From Catenibacillus sp964565805 (GTDB lineage Bacteria > Bacillota > Clostridia > Lachnospirales > Lachnospiraceae): a stretch of DNA of 64,000 bases. A program made the translations under genes and the position numbers. How positions within the stretch are numbered: the stretch's first letter is position 1; every line of letters starts with the position of its first letter. The DNA is taken from NCBI GenBank assembly GCA_964565805.1, contig CAZMGH010000009.1, positions 1 to 64,000 on the forward strand. Direction: 5' to 3'. This document shows, piece after piece, positions 34,909 through 45,500 of the stretch. The notes beneath the pieces were generated by a model. That model searched no databases and was not told where the DNA came from. It saw nothing but the letters and a program-made list of their open reading frames with translations.

Positions 34909-35919
34909 TTAATAGATACTGCCGCTGTTGACAATAGGCTGTGCGTCTTTATTGCCGCACAGAACAACCAGAAGGTTGCTGACCATGGCGGCCTTGCGTT
35001 CTTCGTCAAGCTCTACAATATCATTCTCGCTGAGTTTTGTCAAAGCCATTTCCACCATACTTACAGCCCCTTCAACGATTTTCTGGCGTGCATCGATAAT
35101 GGCCGCTGCCTGCTGGCGCTGGAGCATGGCGGACGCGATCTCAGGCGCGTAGGACAGATTGGTGATTCTTACTTCAAGGATTTTAAGCCCGGCAATGGCT
35201 ACCTTTTTCTGAAGCTCTTTTTTCATAATATCCGCCACTTCTTGGCTGCTTCCTCTTAAGGATTTTTCATCTCCCCCGTCGCTGGTATCGTAAGGGTAGC
35301 GGCGGGCAGTGTTGCGCACGATAGAGTCGCACTGGATGGACAGGAAGGTTTTGTAATTCTGTACATTAAAAACAGCCTTTACCGGATTGACAACCTGCCA
35401 GATGACTACAGTGCCGATGATAATGGGATTTCCCAGCTCATCATTAACCTTTTGCTGGTCATTATCTAAGGTCATGGCCTTAAGAGACACCTTTTTGCTT
35501 AAGGTAGAGACAGTGCTGGCAACGCTGACCCGGCCGGTGGCTGCCAGCTGGGAAATGCCGGAGTTTAAGGATGATCCAGTGGGATTGACTGCCGTACAAA
35601 AAGGATTTACGTAGAAAAATCCTTCCGTCCTTAAGGTGCCGTAATAGTTGCCAAACAGTGTTAAAACAAGAGCTTCATTCGGTCCGATCACCTTAAAGCC
35701 GGTGAAAATGAAGCAGGACAGACACAGGATGACGATCCCCGCAGTAAGCAGTATGGCGCCGAGAACCACGCTTTCCTCTGCCAGAAGGACGCCTCCGCCG
35801 ATAATGGCAGCAATACATGCCAAAATAATCAGGATCGTCACAAACAGCATAACAAAGCCGTTGACCGACGGGGCCTTCTTTTCTTCATACACTTTTTTGG
35901 ATACAAATTGTTCTTCCAT
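34909..35919 (-). CDS. SPFH/band 7 domain membrane protein
   Basis: A 336-residue stomatin/flotillin-like protein. Two transmembrane helices at the N-terminus (about 20-45 and 52-75) are followed by the SPFH domain (IGPNEALVLTLFGNYYGTLRTEGFFYVNPF, then VIWQVVNPVKAVFNVQNYKTFLSIQ) and a coiled-coil region (MLQRQQAAAIIDARQKIVEGA). Such proteins scaffold membrane microdomains. Start moved to 35919, which has GAAGGAGAGG upstream. Operon with the small RHH gene. Confidence 0.9.
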   Translation of the reverse strand: MEEQFVSKKVYEEKKAPSVNGFVMLFVTILIILACIAAIIGGGVLLAEESVVLGAILLTAGIVILCLSCFIFTGFKVIGPNEALVLTLFGNYYGTLRTEGFFYVNPFCTAVNPTGSSLNSGISQLAATGRVSVASTVSTLSKKVSLKAMTLDNDQQKVNDELGNPIIIGTVVIWQVVNPVKAVFNVQNYKTFLSIQCDSIVRNTARRYPYDTSDGGDEKSLRGSSQEVADIMKKELQKKVAIAGLKILEVRITNLSYAPEIASAMLQRQQAAAIIDARQKIVEGAVSMVEMALTKLSENDIVELDEERKAAMVSNLLVVLCGNKDAQPIVNSGSIY

Positions 35920-36015
35920 ATAATCCTCTCCTTCAAATGCCTGAATCAATTTGATATTATTTTGATATTAATATCATATAACATATGGCGGAATAAGTCA
36001 ATAGGATTTTTCATC

Positions 36016-36075
36016 TTGCGCAGTTTGCGGCGGAGCCGCTCACGGACCGTTGCCCGGACATGTCTGCCTGCGCAA
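36016..36075. repeat. Intergenic palindromic element with nested hairpin
   Basis: TTGCGCAG (36016-36023) and CTGCGCAA (36068-36075) bound an element that contains a GCGGC-GGA-GCCGC hairpin (36027-36039). The layout of an outer inverted repeat with an inner GC-rich hairpin is like that at 11570-11619. Confidence 0.45.
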
Positions 36076-36119
36076 AAAAAGGCTCCCGGACGGGGATGAA
36101 AATCGCCGACGGGAGCCTT
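36074..36119 (-). terminator. Intrinsic terminator of the MacAB-like operon
   Basis: On the minus strand, AAGGCTCCCG (reverse complement of 36110-36119) pairs with CGGGAGCCTT (36088-36079) and is followed by a run of T (36080-36074). Confidence 0.85.
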
Positions 36120-36139
36120 GGAGCAGATAGGTTTTCGTT

Positions 36140-37492
36140 TTATTCGTGGCGCAGGGCGTCGATGGGATTTAAGTTGGCTGCTTTTATGGAAGGAAGCAGT
36201 CCGAAGACGATCCCGATGACCACGGAAAAGACCACGGAACCGATAATGGCAGGAATACTGATGGCTACCGGCGTGGAGGAAATCCGTGAGATCACCTCTG
36301 CCAAGATAATGCCGGCAACAATGCCGATCACACCGCCAAGGCTGGTCAGTACAGCCGCCTCGGTAAGGAACTGGGCCAGGATACGGTTTTTCCTGGCGCC
36401 GATGGCTTTTTTAAGACCGATTTCCTGGGTACGCTCAGTCACGGAAACCAGCATAATGTTCATAACGCCGATACCCCCTACAAGAAGGGAAATACTGGCG
36501 ATCCAGATCAGCTGCTGGTTGGTGGAAGCGCTCAGCTCCTGAAGGTTTCTGGCCGTCTCCATAATGTCTGTTCCCCGGTAAGTGTAGGGCTGGCTGGATG
36601 TGTCGGACACACTGCCGTCTGTCATAGAGTCTGTCATTCCCGTATCAGAAGACAGGGCATCCTCCGCGGAAAGAACAGAATTAGCGCCAGTGGTGGAAAC
36701 CCCGATAAATTCATTAATGGCATCCTCTGCCTTCTGACCGGCAGTACTCATAGAGTCTGTATTCACGGCACGGACCACCACGTTGGGGATCTCGTCATAA
36801 CAGTAGATCACCGGCCAGGTTTCATAGGGAATGTATACGGTGGTCATTTGATTTCCTGTATACTGATAGTAATCTTCAATGGTATTGATCACCGGCTTAA
36901 AGGAGGACGCTTTATCAACCACACCGACAACGGTAAAGGGTTCTCCGTTGATTTCCAGGGTCTTGCCTAAAGGCTCCTCGCTGGGAAAAATCGTAGCAGC
37001 GGAATCCTTATCCAGTACGATCACCTTCCGGCCCTGGGTAAAATCATCGTCCACAAAGGTCCGTCCCTTAACGCTCATATACCCGCAGGCATCAAAGTAA
37101 TGGGAGTCAATGCCGTAGATCTGCATATTAAAGTAAGATGTGTTTTGATAATAGAGGCTGTCTGTATAATTCCTGTGAAGATAATAGGAAATATTTTCCA
37201 CCTCAGGAATCGCCATAAGCGCCTCTCTTAAGGTTTCATCCAGGATCGGGATGGCGGATGGAATATTGTAATTGTCCGGGTAATACTCATAATTATTTTC
37301 CATAAGCTTAATGTCTATAGTGTTATTTCCGGCGCCTACCAGGTTCTGCTTGATCTGCTCGTTGGTTCCTTTAATGGTGGAGACAATGGCAATGATGGAA
37401 GCAATACCAATGATAATGCCTAGCATGGTCAGGAAGGAGCGCATCTTATGAGACCATACCCCCTGAAACGAGAGTCTAATATTTTCTAACAT
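36140..37492 (-). CDS. MacB-like ABC efflux permease
   Basis: A 450-residue permease with one N-terminal helix (KMRSFLTMLGIIIGIASIIAIVS), an extracellular MacB_PCD domain (about 45-320) and three C-terminal FtsX helices (about 325-440: WIASISLLVGGIGVMNIMLVSVTERTQEIG is the MacB signature). Unlike E. coli MacB the ATPase is a separate protein, encoded upstream. Last gene of the operon; its ribosome site overlaps the stop region of the large adaptor gene. Proteins of this kind export peptides or antibiotics. Confidence 0.93.
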   Translation of the reverse strand: MLENIRLSFQGVWSHKMRSFLTMLGIIIGIASIIAIVSTIKGTNEQIKQNLVGAGNNTIDIKLMENNYEYYPDNYNIPSAIPILDETLREALMAIPEVENISYYLHRNYTDSLYYQNTSYFNMQIYGIDSHYFDACGYMSVKGRTFVDDDFTQGRKVIVLDKDSAATIFPSEEPLGKTLEINGEPFTVVGVVDKASSFKPVINTIEDYYQYTGNQMTTVYIPYETWPVIYCYDEIPNVVVRAVNTDSMSTAGQKAEDAINEFIGVSTTGANSVLSAEDALSSDTGMTDSMTDGSVSDTSSQPYTYRGTDIMETARNLQELSASTNQQLIWIASISLLVGGIGVMNIMLVSVTERTQEIGLKKAIGARKNRILAQFLTEAAVLTSLGGVIGIVAGIILAEVISRISSTPVAISIPAIIGSVVFSVVIGIVFGLLPSIKAANLNPIDALRHE

Positions 37493-37501
37493 GGCGACCT
37501 C

Positions 37502-39895
37502 CTAGTAATACATATTTTCATTGATTTTTGTCTTTACGCCTTCCCGCACATCCTTGCCGTAAGGAAAGGCCACATAATCTTCAACAGTAACAGCCCCATC
37601 GGTGATTTCAATATAGCCGTCAAGGACTTTTCCTGTGACTACAGTGCGCCGCTCCAGACGTCCGTCGCTTCCTGCGGCGTAAACGATGGACTGGCCGTTA
37701 TCCTCTGTCAGGATGTATGCCTTGGAGAGATAGATATTTTCACCTGTAAGGGAAGGATCTATAAGCCCGGAGTTGTTTCCTGTGGTGATTTCCACATTTT
37801 CATTCTCCATCAGGCCTTCCGGAGGGTTATCAATAAGGGCGATAAACGGATAGTTAGAAGAATTAGGATTCTTTCCGTAAGTATCCGAGCTGGAGACCGG
37901 ATATGGAGAAACCTCCTTAATGGTAGCGTCAAAGGTGGCGCCGGTGTTCCAGGACATAGCGGAGATCGTCTGGCCCACCGTCAGTGTTTCCAGATCCAGC
38001 TCGTTGATGGTTCCGGTCAGGTAAAGGCCGTCCGTGCTGTTAATGGTCATAAATGGTTCCGAGGTGCTTGTATTTTCATCCAGAGTTTTAAGGTCTGTCA
38101 CAACGCCGTTGACAATGCTGGTCACTGTAGCATTATCTAACTGCTTCTGCAGTTTCGCCAGATCCAGCTGAGCCTGGCGGCGCTGGGTTTCAAGACGGCT
38201 CAGTTCCAGCTGCTTTTCAGTGAGCATATCTTTGATCTCATCGGCAGTATAGGAAGGTCCGCCGCCAATATCAATACCGCCGCCCAAGTCACCATCCCCG
38301 ATGTCGCCATCCCCAATGTCGCCAGGAAGGTCAGAGCCTTCCTCGGGGGCTTCATTTAAGGCAATGCCATTGGCGATAAATTCACCAATAGGCGTGTCAA
38401 TGGCATTTTCTGAGGGCTCATCAAGCTTGCTTCCGTCCAAGGTGATCCAGCTGGCATGACCGTCGATCTTTAAAATAACCGCAATGCCTTCTTCCCGGAG
38501 CCGGTTAATGAAATCTTTAGTGATCACAGTCGATTCATCACAGTAAATTTCGTAAATGTTCCGGTAATCATGGGAAAGATCCAGGGCGGTGTCCTTGTTC
38601 AGCTCTTTTACAGGCTCCTGGGAAAGCGCCAGATGATTGGCCATAAAGTCTGCCAGAGCGGTTGCCACAGAGGTCACATAGGGCAGCGCAAGATGAGCCG
38701 GGTCTAATGTGCAGGTTTCTTCTGTGTCGCTGAGCCACACCACTGCATTAACAGGGGTGGCATTTTCTTTTTCAGTGCCATCTCCATTGCGTCCAAGGAT
38801 CATGTAAATAAACTCCGGTGTCAGCTGAGTCTGAGATGTGGCGCTGATGAGCACTGGCCGACTGCTTTGGGAGGCCTGAGGATAGGTTTCAAAAAATGTG
38901 CGGTCCAGCACAGGGATTTCATCCACAGGCATCTGGCCTTCCAGCTCGATCAGCTGGCGGAGGGTACACTCTTTTTGGCTGTTAATAAATGGCTCGTTAA
39001 ACTTGCTCCCGTCTAAAAGAATGGGCTCAGTTTCGCCATCAAAGGTGATCAAAAGCTTTTTCGGCGGCGCCGACATGGTCTGCCCGGGGTTTTCAGGATC
39101 CGGGATTCCTTCCATGTCGGATCCGTCCGGATTTTTCCCACGGATCCGGTTGATAAATTCCGGTGTGATCTTTGTATCTAAGGTGCAGGGGACGATCATG
39201 GCGCCATCGTTATTGACAGTGCCTTCATATTTGGAAAAATCAAAATCCTTATCCAGGATCGTCTCTCTTTCCGATTCTTCAGGCACAGTGGTTTCACTGC
39301 CGCTTTGGGATTCCTGAGGAGCCGTAGTTTCGCTGTCATTTCCCGAGGTTTCTATTTCCTGAGTATCTGAGGGCAGCTGGGCAGATACCGTGATCACCTT
39401 TGGCGCGGCGGAGGTAATATTCGTGTTATTATCCTCAATGTCCGCGTTAGGTGTGTTTACAGAAGGATCAAAGGTAATGCCTCCGGAGGGAACAACGCCT
39501 TTTTTCAGACTCTGTATATCTTTATTGGCCTGCTGGATGTTCAGCTCAATGCCCTGAATATCCAGTTTTTTCGTTTCAATGTCCAGCTCAAGAAGCTCTG
39601 TGTCGTACTGCATTAAAGGGGTGCCTACGCTGACCGTATCCCCTGCCTGAACGTAAATATCTTTTACAGTGGCATTGCTTTCAAGATAAACGGTCTGGCT
39701 TACATCCGAGGTGACCATGCCGTAGGAGCTGGAATATCCGTCATAGTTATAGGTAGATACATTCATCACAGGGACAACTTCCACGATCTTATTGCTGTTT
39801 TGAATCTGGGTTACGGCAAATACCCCTCCGCTAATAAGGCAGATGATCAGCACAGCGCAGATGGGAATGATCACTTTTTTGCGTTTAATATTCAT
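37502..39895 (-). CDS. Large HlyD/MacA-like adaptor with inserted repeat domain
   Basis: A 797-residue membrane-anchored adaptor. A helix at about 9-30 is followed by the first lipoyl half (about 64-100: VYLESNATVKDIYVQAGDTVSVGTPLMQYDTE), the first arm of the alpha-hairpin (101-132), then a long insertion (about 133-545) before the second arm (549-590), second lipoyl half (591-620) and beta-barrel/membrane-proximal parts. The insertion holds three related units at about 232-315, 347-420 and 447-515, each with a T-P-E-F-I-like or T-K-D-F-I motif, a hydrophobic strand and LDGSK-x2-EP or an analogue, and ends in a Gly/Asp-rich tract. Start shares ATGA with the ATPase stop. Confidence 0.88.
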   Translation of the reverse strand: MNIKRKKVIIPICAVLIICLISGGVFAVTQIQNSNKIVEVVPVMNVSTYNYDGYSSSYGMVTSDVSQTVYLESNATVKDIYVQAGDTVSVGTPLMQYDTELLELDIETKKLDIQGIELNIQQANKDIQSLKKGVVPSGGITFDPSVNTPNADIEDNNTNITSAAPKVITVSAQLPSDTQEIETSGNDSETTAPQESQSGSETTVPEESERETILDKDFDFSKYEGTVNNDGAMIVPCTLDTKITPEFINRIRGKNPDGSDMEGIPDPENPGQTMSAPPKKLLITFDGETEPILLDGSKFNEPFINSQKECTLRQLIELEGQMPVDEIPVLDRTFFETYPQASQSSRPVLISATSQTQLTPEFIYMILGRNGDGTEKENATPVNAVVWLSDTEETCTLDPAHLALPYVTSVATALADFMANHLALSQEPVKELNKDTALDLSHDYRNIYEIYCDESTVITKDFINRLREEGIAVILKIDGHASWITLDGSKLDEPSENAIDTPIGEFIANGIALNEAPEEGSDLPGDIGDGDIGDGDLGGGIDIGGGPSYTADEIKDMLTEKQLELSRLETQRRQAQLDLAKLQKQLDNATVTSIVNGVVTDLKTLDENTSTSEPFMTINSTDGLYLTGTINELDLETLTVGQTISAMSWNTGATFDATIKEVSPYPVSSSDTYGKNPNSSNYPFIALIDNPPEGLMENENVEITTGNNSGLIDPSLTGENIYLSKAYILTEDNGQSIVYAAGSDGRLERRTVVTGKVLDGYIEITDGAVTVEDYVAFPYGKDVREGVKTKINENMYY

Positions 39896-40653
39896 AGAAC
39901 TTCACCTGCCTCCTTTTTCATAGCGCCCTCTTGGGAATATATCTCAGGGCCTGGGGTGTGATGTGCGTGAAGGGCGGATTGGCTTAGGTCAGGAACGATC
40001 TGGCCATCTCGGATCAGGATCTTTCTCTGGGCAAAGCCGGCAATTTCCGCGTCATGGGTGATCATAACCACAGTAACGCCTTCATCGTTGAGCTTTTGGA
40101 AAAGCTCCATGATCTGTTGTCCGGACTTGCTGTCTAAGGCTCCGGTAGGCTCATCCGCCAGAAGGATCTTTGGGTTATTTACAATAGCTCTGGCGATGGC
40201 CACCCGCTGTTTTTGCCCGCCGGAAAGCTGAGTAGGCTTAAAGTTCACCCGGTCTGCCAGCCCTACCCGCTCCAGGGCACGGAAAGCCTTTTCCTTCCGC
40301 TCCTTTTTGCTGATGCCGGAATAGATCAGAGGGAGACTTACGTTATCCAGGGCGCTCTGGCGGGAGAGGAGATAAAAGCTTTGGAAAACAAAGCCGATAC
40401 TTCTAAGCCGTACATCGGACAAAGCCTTATCCTTATAGCTTAAAACATCTTCTCCATCTAAAAGATACTGGCCGGAGGTGGGCTGATCCAGGCAGCCGAT
40501 AATATTCATCAGGGTCGTTTTGCCGGAGCCGGAGGGACCCATGATGGCCAGATAGTCGCCTTTTTCCACATTCAGGGAAATATCCTTAAGGACAGGAACC
40601 GTCATTTTTCCCTGAATATAATCTTTATAGATATTTTTTAATTCAAGAATCAT
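39892..40653 (-). CDS. MacB-type ABC efflux ATPase
   Basis: A 253-residue ATPase: Walker A GPSGSGKTT, Q-loop VFQSFYLLSRQ, signature LSGGQKQRVAIARAI, Walker B ILLADEPTGALDSK, H-loop ITHD. It pairs with the permease at 36140. The start at 40653 is preceded by ACGGGGGC; six codons upstream is a GTG lying inside that site. Coupled by 4-base overlap to the large adaptor. Confidence 0.94.
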   Translation of the reverse strand: MILELKNIYKDYIQGKMTVPVLKDISLNVEKGDYLAIMGPSGSGKTTLMNIIGCLDQPTSGQYLLDGEDVLSYKDKALSDVRLRSIGFVFQSFYLLSRQSALDNVSLPLIYSGISKKERKEKAFRALERVGLADRVNFKPTQLSGGQKQRVAIARAIVNNPKILLADEPTGALDSKSGQQIMELFQKLNDEGVTVVMITHDAEIAGFAQRKILIRDGQIVPDLSQSALHAHHTPGPEIYSQEGAMKKEAGEVL

Positions 40654-40667
40654 AGTAAGCCCCCGTT

Positions 40668-41909
40668 TCACTGTGCTGCGTCTGTATCTGAAACGGCGCC
40701 GTCATTGGTCATGGCGCCGTCGTTCAGGACACAGTCCATGCCTTCCTGAAGAAGATTTCCCGGAAACGCAATGTAATCTTCGGCTGCCAGACCGTCAAGA
40801 ATCTGATATTCATCCATGGCGCTGTCATAGTCTCCCAGCTCCAGGCGGCGGCGCTCCAGTTTGTTGTTGCTGCCGACAGCCCAGGCATAGGCATCGTTTT
40901 CCTCAAGCTCCAGATACATGGCAGAGATCCACAGGCCTTCACGCGCTGTCTCCTGGCCGTTATCCAGCTCAATAAATACATGCTGCCCCAGCATAAAGTC
41001 GCTGGAAGCGTCGGGAGCTACATAAAAGGCATAACTGGTGGATGTCTGGCCGCTGCTCCCGGAGCCTCCGTAATAAACAGTTCCGCCGGAAGAATCGCTG
41101 TCATCATATGTACTGCTCGTATCAATCTGGCTGATGGTTCCGGTCCAGGTCCGTGTTTCATCCACACGGGAACGAATGATCACCGGCTGTCCCTGGGACA
41201 GATTCCATACGTTTTGTTCGTTAACCTTGCCTTTGATCCGGTATTCCCCGGAGGCCATAATGGTCATAAAAGGTTTTGGATTGCCCATGTTGTCATAGGC
41301 TGTGTTTTCGTTGACTTCCTGGACAATACCGTCCATAGTGCTGGTCACTGTGGCGTTGGTCAGATCATTTTCCAGTTTCTCAATTTCAGCTTCCTTCGCT
41401 CGCTTATTATATTCGGCCCGCTTGGCGTTGGTCTGAGCGGTCTGGATCTGCATGGTGTAATTTAACTGTTCGTCAGCGGACGCTTTGTTCTTTTCTTTTT
41501 GCAGCTCGGCAATCTGGTTATAATAGCTGGTAATATCGTTTTGGATGCTTTCCAGATTGATCCGTTCCTGCTCTAAGGTCAGGGCAGTGTCTTCTGTATC
41601 ATACTCAAACAGAGGGGTTCCTACAGAAACCTCATCTCCGGCAGATACGAAAATATCTTTGATCTTTTTGTCTGCATTTTTTTCGACTTTAGCAGTTTCC
41701 TGAGATTCTACCACGCCGGAAAAACGGTTCTGATTGCCGTTGCCGCTGCCTAGACCGGCAATGACAGAGACAGGATCCACATAGGCGACCGGACTGCCGG
41801 TGCTTGTCTGGCTCCCCCGAAAGATAAAGCAGTAAAGGGCAGCCGCTGCAATGACAATGACGCCAATGATGATGCAGATGATAAGTATCACCTTTTGCTT
41901 ACTTTTCAT
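40668..41909 (-). CDS. HlyD/MacA-like efflux adaptor (standard size)
   Basis: A 413-residue membrane-fusion-type protein anchored by a helix at about 7-30. Lipoyl halves (KKIKDIFVSAGDEVSVGTPLFEYDTE; NATVTSTMDGIVQEVNENTAYD) flank a continuous coiled-coil hairpin (about 110-190: LEQERINLESIQNDITSYYNQIAELQKEKNKAS), then barrel domains and a Ser/Gly-rich loop. First gene of the operon; AAGGAGG upstream. Having two adaptors for one pump suggests a hetero-oligomeric ring or different substrates. Confidence 0.92.
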   Translation of the reverse strand: MKSKQKVILIICIIIGVIVIAAAALYCFIFRGSQTSTGSPVAYVDPVSVIAGLGSGNGNQNRFSGVVESQETAKVEKNADKKIKDIFVSAGDEVSVGTPLFEYDTEDTALTLEQERINLESIQNDITSYYNQIAELQKEKNKASADEQLNYTMQIQTAQTNAKRAEYNKRAKEAEIEKLENDLTNATVTSTMDGIVQEVNENTAYDNMGNPKPFMTIMASGEYRIKGKVNEQNVWNLSQGQPVIIRSRVDETRTWTGTISQIDTSSTYDDSDSSGGTVYYGGSGSSGQTSTSYAFYVAPDASSDFMLGQHVFIELDNGQETAREGLWISAMYLELEENDAYAWAVGSNNKLERRRLELGDYDSAMDEYQILDGLAAEDYIAFPGNLLQEGMDCVLNDGAMTNDGAVSDTDAAQ

Positions 41910-41953
41910 AGTCTTAAATCCTCCTTATGAAACTTCCTGGTATGCATTAATCG

Positions 41954-41991
41954 GGGCGTTAAAATACCTTTTGACGCCCGACCATATTATA
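41954..41991 (-). promoter_or_regulatory. Palindrome and -10 box of the efflux operon
   Basis: GGGCGT-N-AAAA/TTTT-N-ACGCCC (41954-41979) forms a hairpin in the leader. On the minus strand a TATAAT (41991-41986) lies just upstream of it, with no good -35 box. The palindrome shares CCTTTTGACGCC with the element at 11570. Confidence 0.45.
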
Positions 41992-42157
41992 TCATTAAAG
42001 GGCGCAAAAACATTTTAAGGTTATCATCGAAATTCTTACATTTTCTTAACGGCGTTATTGTTTACTGGCAGGTCATTAAACCGTAATTTAACGGCCTCAT
42101 ATGGAAAACCCGGCCGCCGTGGTTTTTTATAATGCTAAGATTTGTGGATTTCGTCGG

Positions 42158-42186
42158 TTGACATAGGGAGAAATCCGTGGTATCAT
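42158..42186 (+). promoter_or_regulatory. Promoter of ileS
   Basis: TTGACA (42158-42163), 17 bases and TATCAT (42181-42186). The transcript would carry a leader of about 350 bases containing the T-box. The 41992-42157 stretch upstream holds nothing else that I recognise. Confidence 0.75.
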
Positions 42187-42280
42187 GAGTGCGAATTTTA
42201 ATTTAATCCCAACATCATACCAGGGTCAGATGGGTATAATTTTTGTTTGGCCCAACAGAGTATTAAGGCATGGTAAAAAC

Positions 42281-42516
42281 CTTGATGGAGAGAGTAGTTT
42301 CGCGGTGAAGGTTAAAGCGAGTCGGCGGCGGTGGAAGGCCGGTATCGGTAGCCCTTGATGAAAATCACTCCGGAGTTGCAGGCTGAAAGTATAAGTAAGC
42401 CCCGCCGGCTTTTCACCGTTAAAAGAAACGCATATTGATGTATGCTGGAATAAGGTGGTTGCGAAATAACTGGCTTTCGTCCTTTTCTGGGACGGAAGCC
42501 GTTTCTATTTATTTTT
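42281..42516 (+). promoter_or_regulatory. T-box riboswitch (isoleucine) and terminator
   Basis: The conserved T-box sequence AAGGTGGTTGCG lies at 42452-42463 and is followed by a terminator hairpin GGCTTTCGTCC/GGGACGGAAGCC (42472-42482 with 42489-42500) and a T-rich tail. Upstream is a long structured Stem I region. Uncharged tRNA-Ile should base-pair at the bulge and prevent termination. The ileS context predicts an ATC specifier; ATC triplets occur at 42344-42346 and 42364-42366, and I cannot decide between them by eye. Confidence 0.88.
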
Positions 42517-42543
42517 AAACGTTAGACAAGGAGGAAAATAGCG

Positions 42544-45500
42544 GTGTACCAAAAAGTAGACACAAATCTTAATTTTGTACAGCGGGAAAAGGACGTGGAA
42601 AAGTTCTGGGCAGATGAGCGCATCTTTGAAAAGAGCATTGAATCCAGAGCAAACTGTCCCGAATTTACCTTTTACGACGGCCCGCCAACAGCAAATGGCA
42701 AGCCCCATATCGGACATGTATTGACCCGGGTGATCAAAGATATGATCCCTCGCTATAAGACCATGAAAGGCTACCAGGTGCCAAGAAAGGCCGGATGGGA
42801 TACCCACGGACTTCCGGTAGAGCTGGAAGTGGAGAAAAAGCTGGGATTAGACGGCAAGGAGCAGATCGAGGAATATGGCCTGGAGCCGTTTATCGAGCAT
42901 TGTAAGGAAAGTGTATGGAAGTATAAGGGCATGTGGGAGGATTTCTCTGCCAGAGTTGGTTACTGGGCAGATATGGAGCATCCCTATGTCACCTATTACA
43001 ACGACTTTATTGAGTCTGAATGGTGGGCATTAAAGAAGATCTGGGAAAAAGGCCTGTTATATAAAGGCTACAAGATCGTTCCCTACTGCCCCCGGTGCGG
43101 GACGCCTTTGTCCAGCCATGAGGTGGCTCAGGGCTACAAAGATGTCAAAGAGCGTTCCGCAGTGGTACGTTTTAAGGTGAAGGATGAGGATGCCTACATC
43201 CTGGCCTGGACGACCACCCCATGGACGCTGCCCTCTAACGTGGCATTGTGTGTAAATCCTGATGAAAATTATGTAAAAGTGAAAAAGGGCGAGTATACCT
43301 ATTACATGGCAGAAGCCCTTGTAGAAAAGATCCTTGAGGAGGATTATGAGATCCTTACAACCTATAAAGGAAAAGCGTTGGAATATAAAGCGTATGAGCC
43401 TCTTTTCCCACTTGTGACCCTGAACAAAAAGGCTTATTATGTGACCTGCGATAATTATGTGACCCTTACCGATGGTACCGGCGTTGTTCATATTGCGCCC
43501 GCCTTTGGTGAAGACGACTCTAATGTGGGACGCAAGTATGACCTGCCTTTCCTTCAGCTGGTAGATGCCAAGGGTGAAATGACTGCAGATACCCCATGGG
43601 CCGGTGTGTTCTGCAAGAAAGCAGATCCCATGATCCTGGAAGATCTGGACAAGCGGGGCCTTTTATTCTCCGCGCCTAAGTTTGAGCACAGCTATCCTCA
43701 CTGCTGGCGGTGCGATACCCCGCTCATCTATTATGCAAGAGAGTCCTGGTTTGTTAAGATGACGGCTGTCCGGGATGAACTGATCCGTAATAATAATACA
43801 GTGAACTGGATCCCTGAAAGCATCGGCAAAGGCCGTTTTGGGGACTGGCTGGAAAATGTCCAGGACTGGGGCCTGAGCCGTAACCGTTACTGGGGAACTC
43901 CGTTAAATATCTGGGAATGTGAGTGCGGTCATCAGCATGCCATTGGCAGCATTGCCGAATTAAAAGAAATGTCTGACAACTGCCCCGAGGATATTGAGCT
44001 TCACCGTCCTTATATAGACGCTGTGACCATTAAGTGTCCCAGGTGCGGCAAGCCGATGCGCCGGGTGCCTGAGGTGATCGACTGCTGGTTCGATTCCGGA
44101 GCGATGCCGTTTGCTCAGCATCATTATCCTTTTGAAAATGAAGACATGTTTAAGACTCAGTTCCCGGCAGACTTTATTTCCGAGGCTGTGGACCAGACCC
44201 GCGGATGGTTCTATTCCTTAATGGCCATTTCTACCCTGATCTTTGACCAGGCGCCATATAAGAATGTTATCGTTCTTGGCCATGTTCAGGATGAGAATGG
44301 ACAGAAGATGAGCAAGTCCAAGGGTAATGCGGTGGATCCTTTTGAAGCTCTGGAAACCTACGGCGCCGATGCGATCCGGTGGTATTTCTATATTAACAGC
44401 GCTCCATGGCTGCCAAACCGCTTCCACGGCAAGGCTGTAACTGAGGGCCAGCGGAAGTTCATGGGAACTTTATGGAATACTTACGCATTTTTTGTGCTTT
44501 ATGCAAATATTGATAACTTTAACGCATTAGATGATACATTGGAATATGATAAGCTGTCTGTTATGGACAAGTGGCTTTTATCCAAGTTAAATTCTACAGT
44601 AAAAGCTGTGGATGATAACCTGGATAACTACCGTATCCCTGAGGCTGCCAAAGCGCTCCAGGAATTTGTAGATGACATGAGCAACTGGTATGTGCGCCGG
44701 AGCCGTGAGCGCTTCTGGGCAAAGGGCATGGAGCAGGATAAGATCAATGCTTACATGACTCTGTACACAGCCCTTGTGACCATTTGCAAGGCTGCCGCGC
44801 CTATGATCCCGTTTATGACAGAGGAAATCTACCAGAACCTGGTACGAAGTCTGGATAAAGACGCGCCGGAAAGCATCCATCTGTGCGATTTCCCGACAGT
44901 GGAAGAGGCTTACATTAACAAAGAGCTGGAAAAGGATATGGATCTGGTGCTCCAGGTGGTAGTACAGGGACGTGCCTGCCGTAATGCGGCCAATATTAAA
45001 AACCGTCAGCCTATTGGACAGATGTATATTAAGGCAAACTTTGAGCTTCCTGTATTTTTCCGGGAGATCATTGCCGATGAGCTGAATGTAAAGCATGTGG
45101 ACTTTGTGGATGACATCAGCCAGTTTATTTCCTATACATTTAAGCCTAATTTTGCCACACTTAAGTTAAAGTACAGCAAAAAACTGGGCGTGCTCCGTCA
45201 GATCCTGGCAAAGATCGACGGGCATGGGGCTATGGCTGAACTTAAAGCGAACGGCCGTCTGACGGTAGATGCGGATGGAGAAACCTGTGAGCTTCTGGAA
45301 GAAGATCTGCTCATTGAGGCTGCCCATACGGATGGTTATATGTCCAGTTCTGAGCGGGATGTTACGGTAGTCCTGGATACAAATCTGACTCCGGAACTTC
45401 TTATGGAAGGTTTTATCCGTGAGATTATTTCCAAGGTGCAGACGATGCGCAAGGAAGCTGGCTTTGAAGTCATGGATCACATTGAAGTATCTATGAGCGG

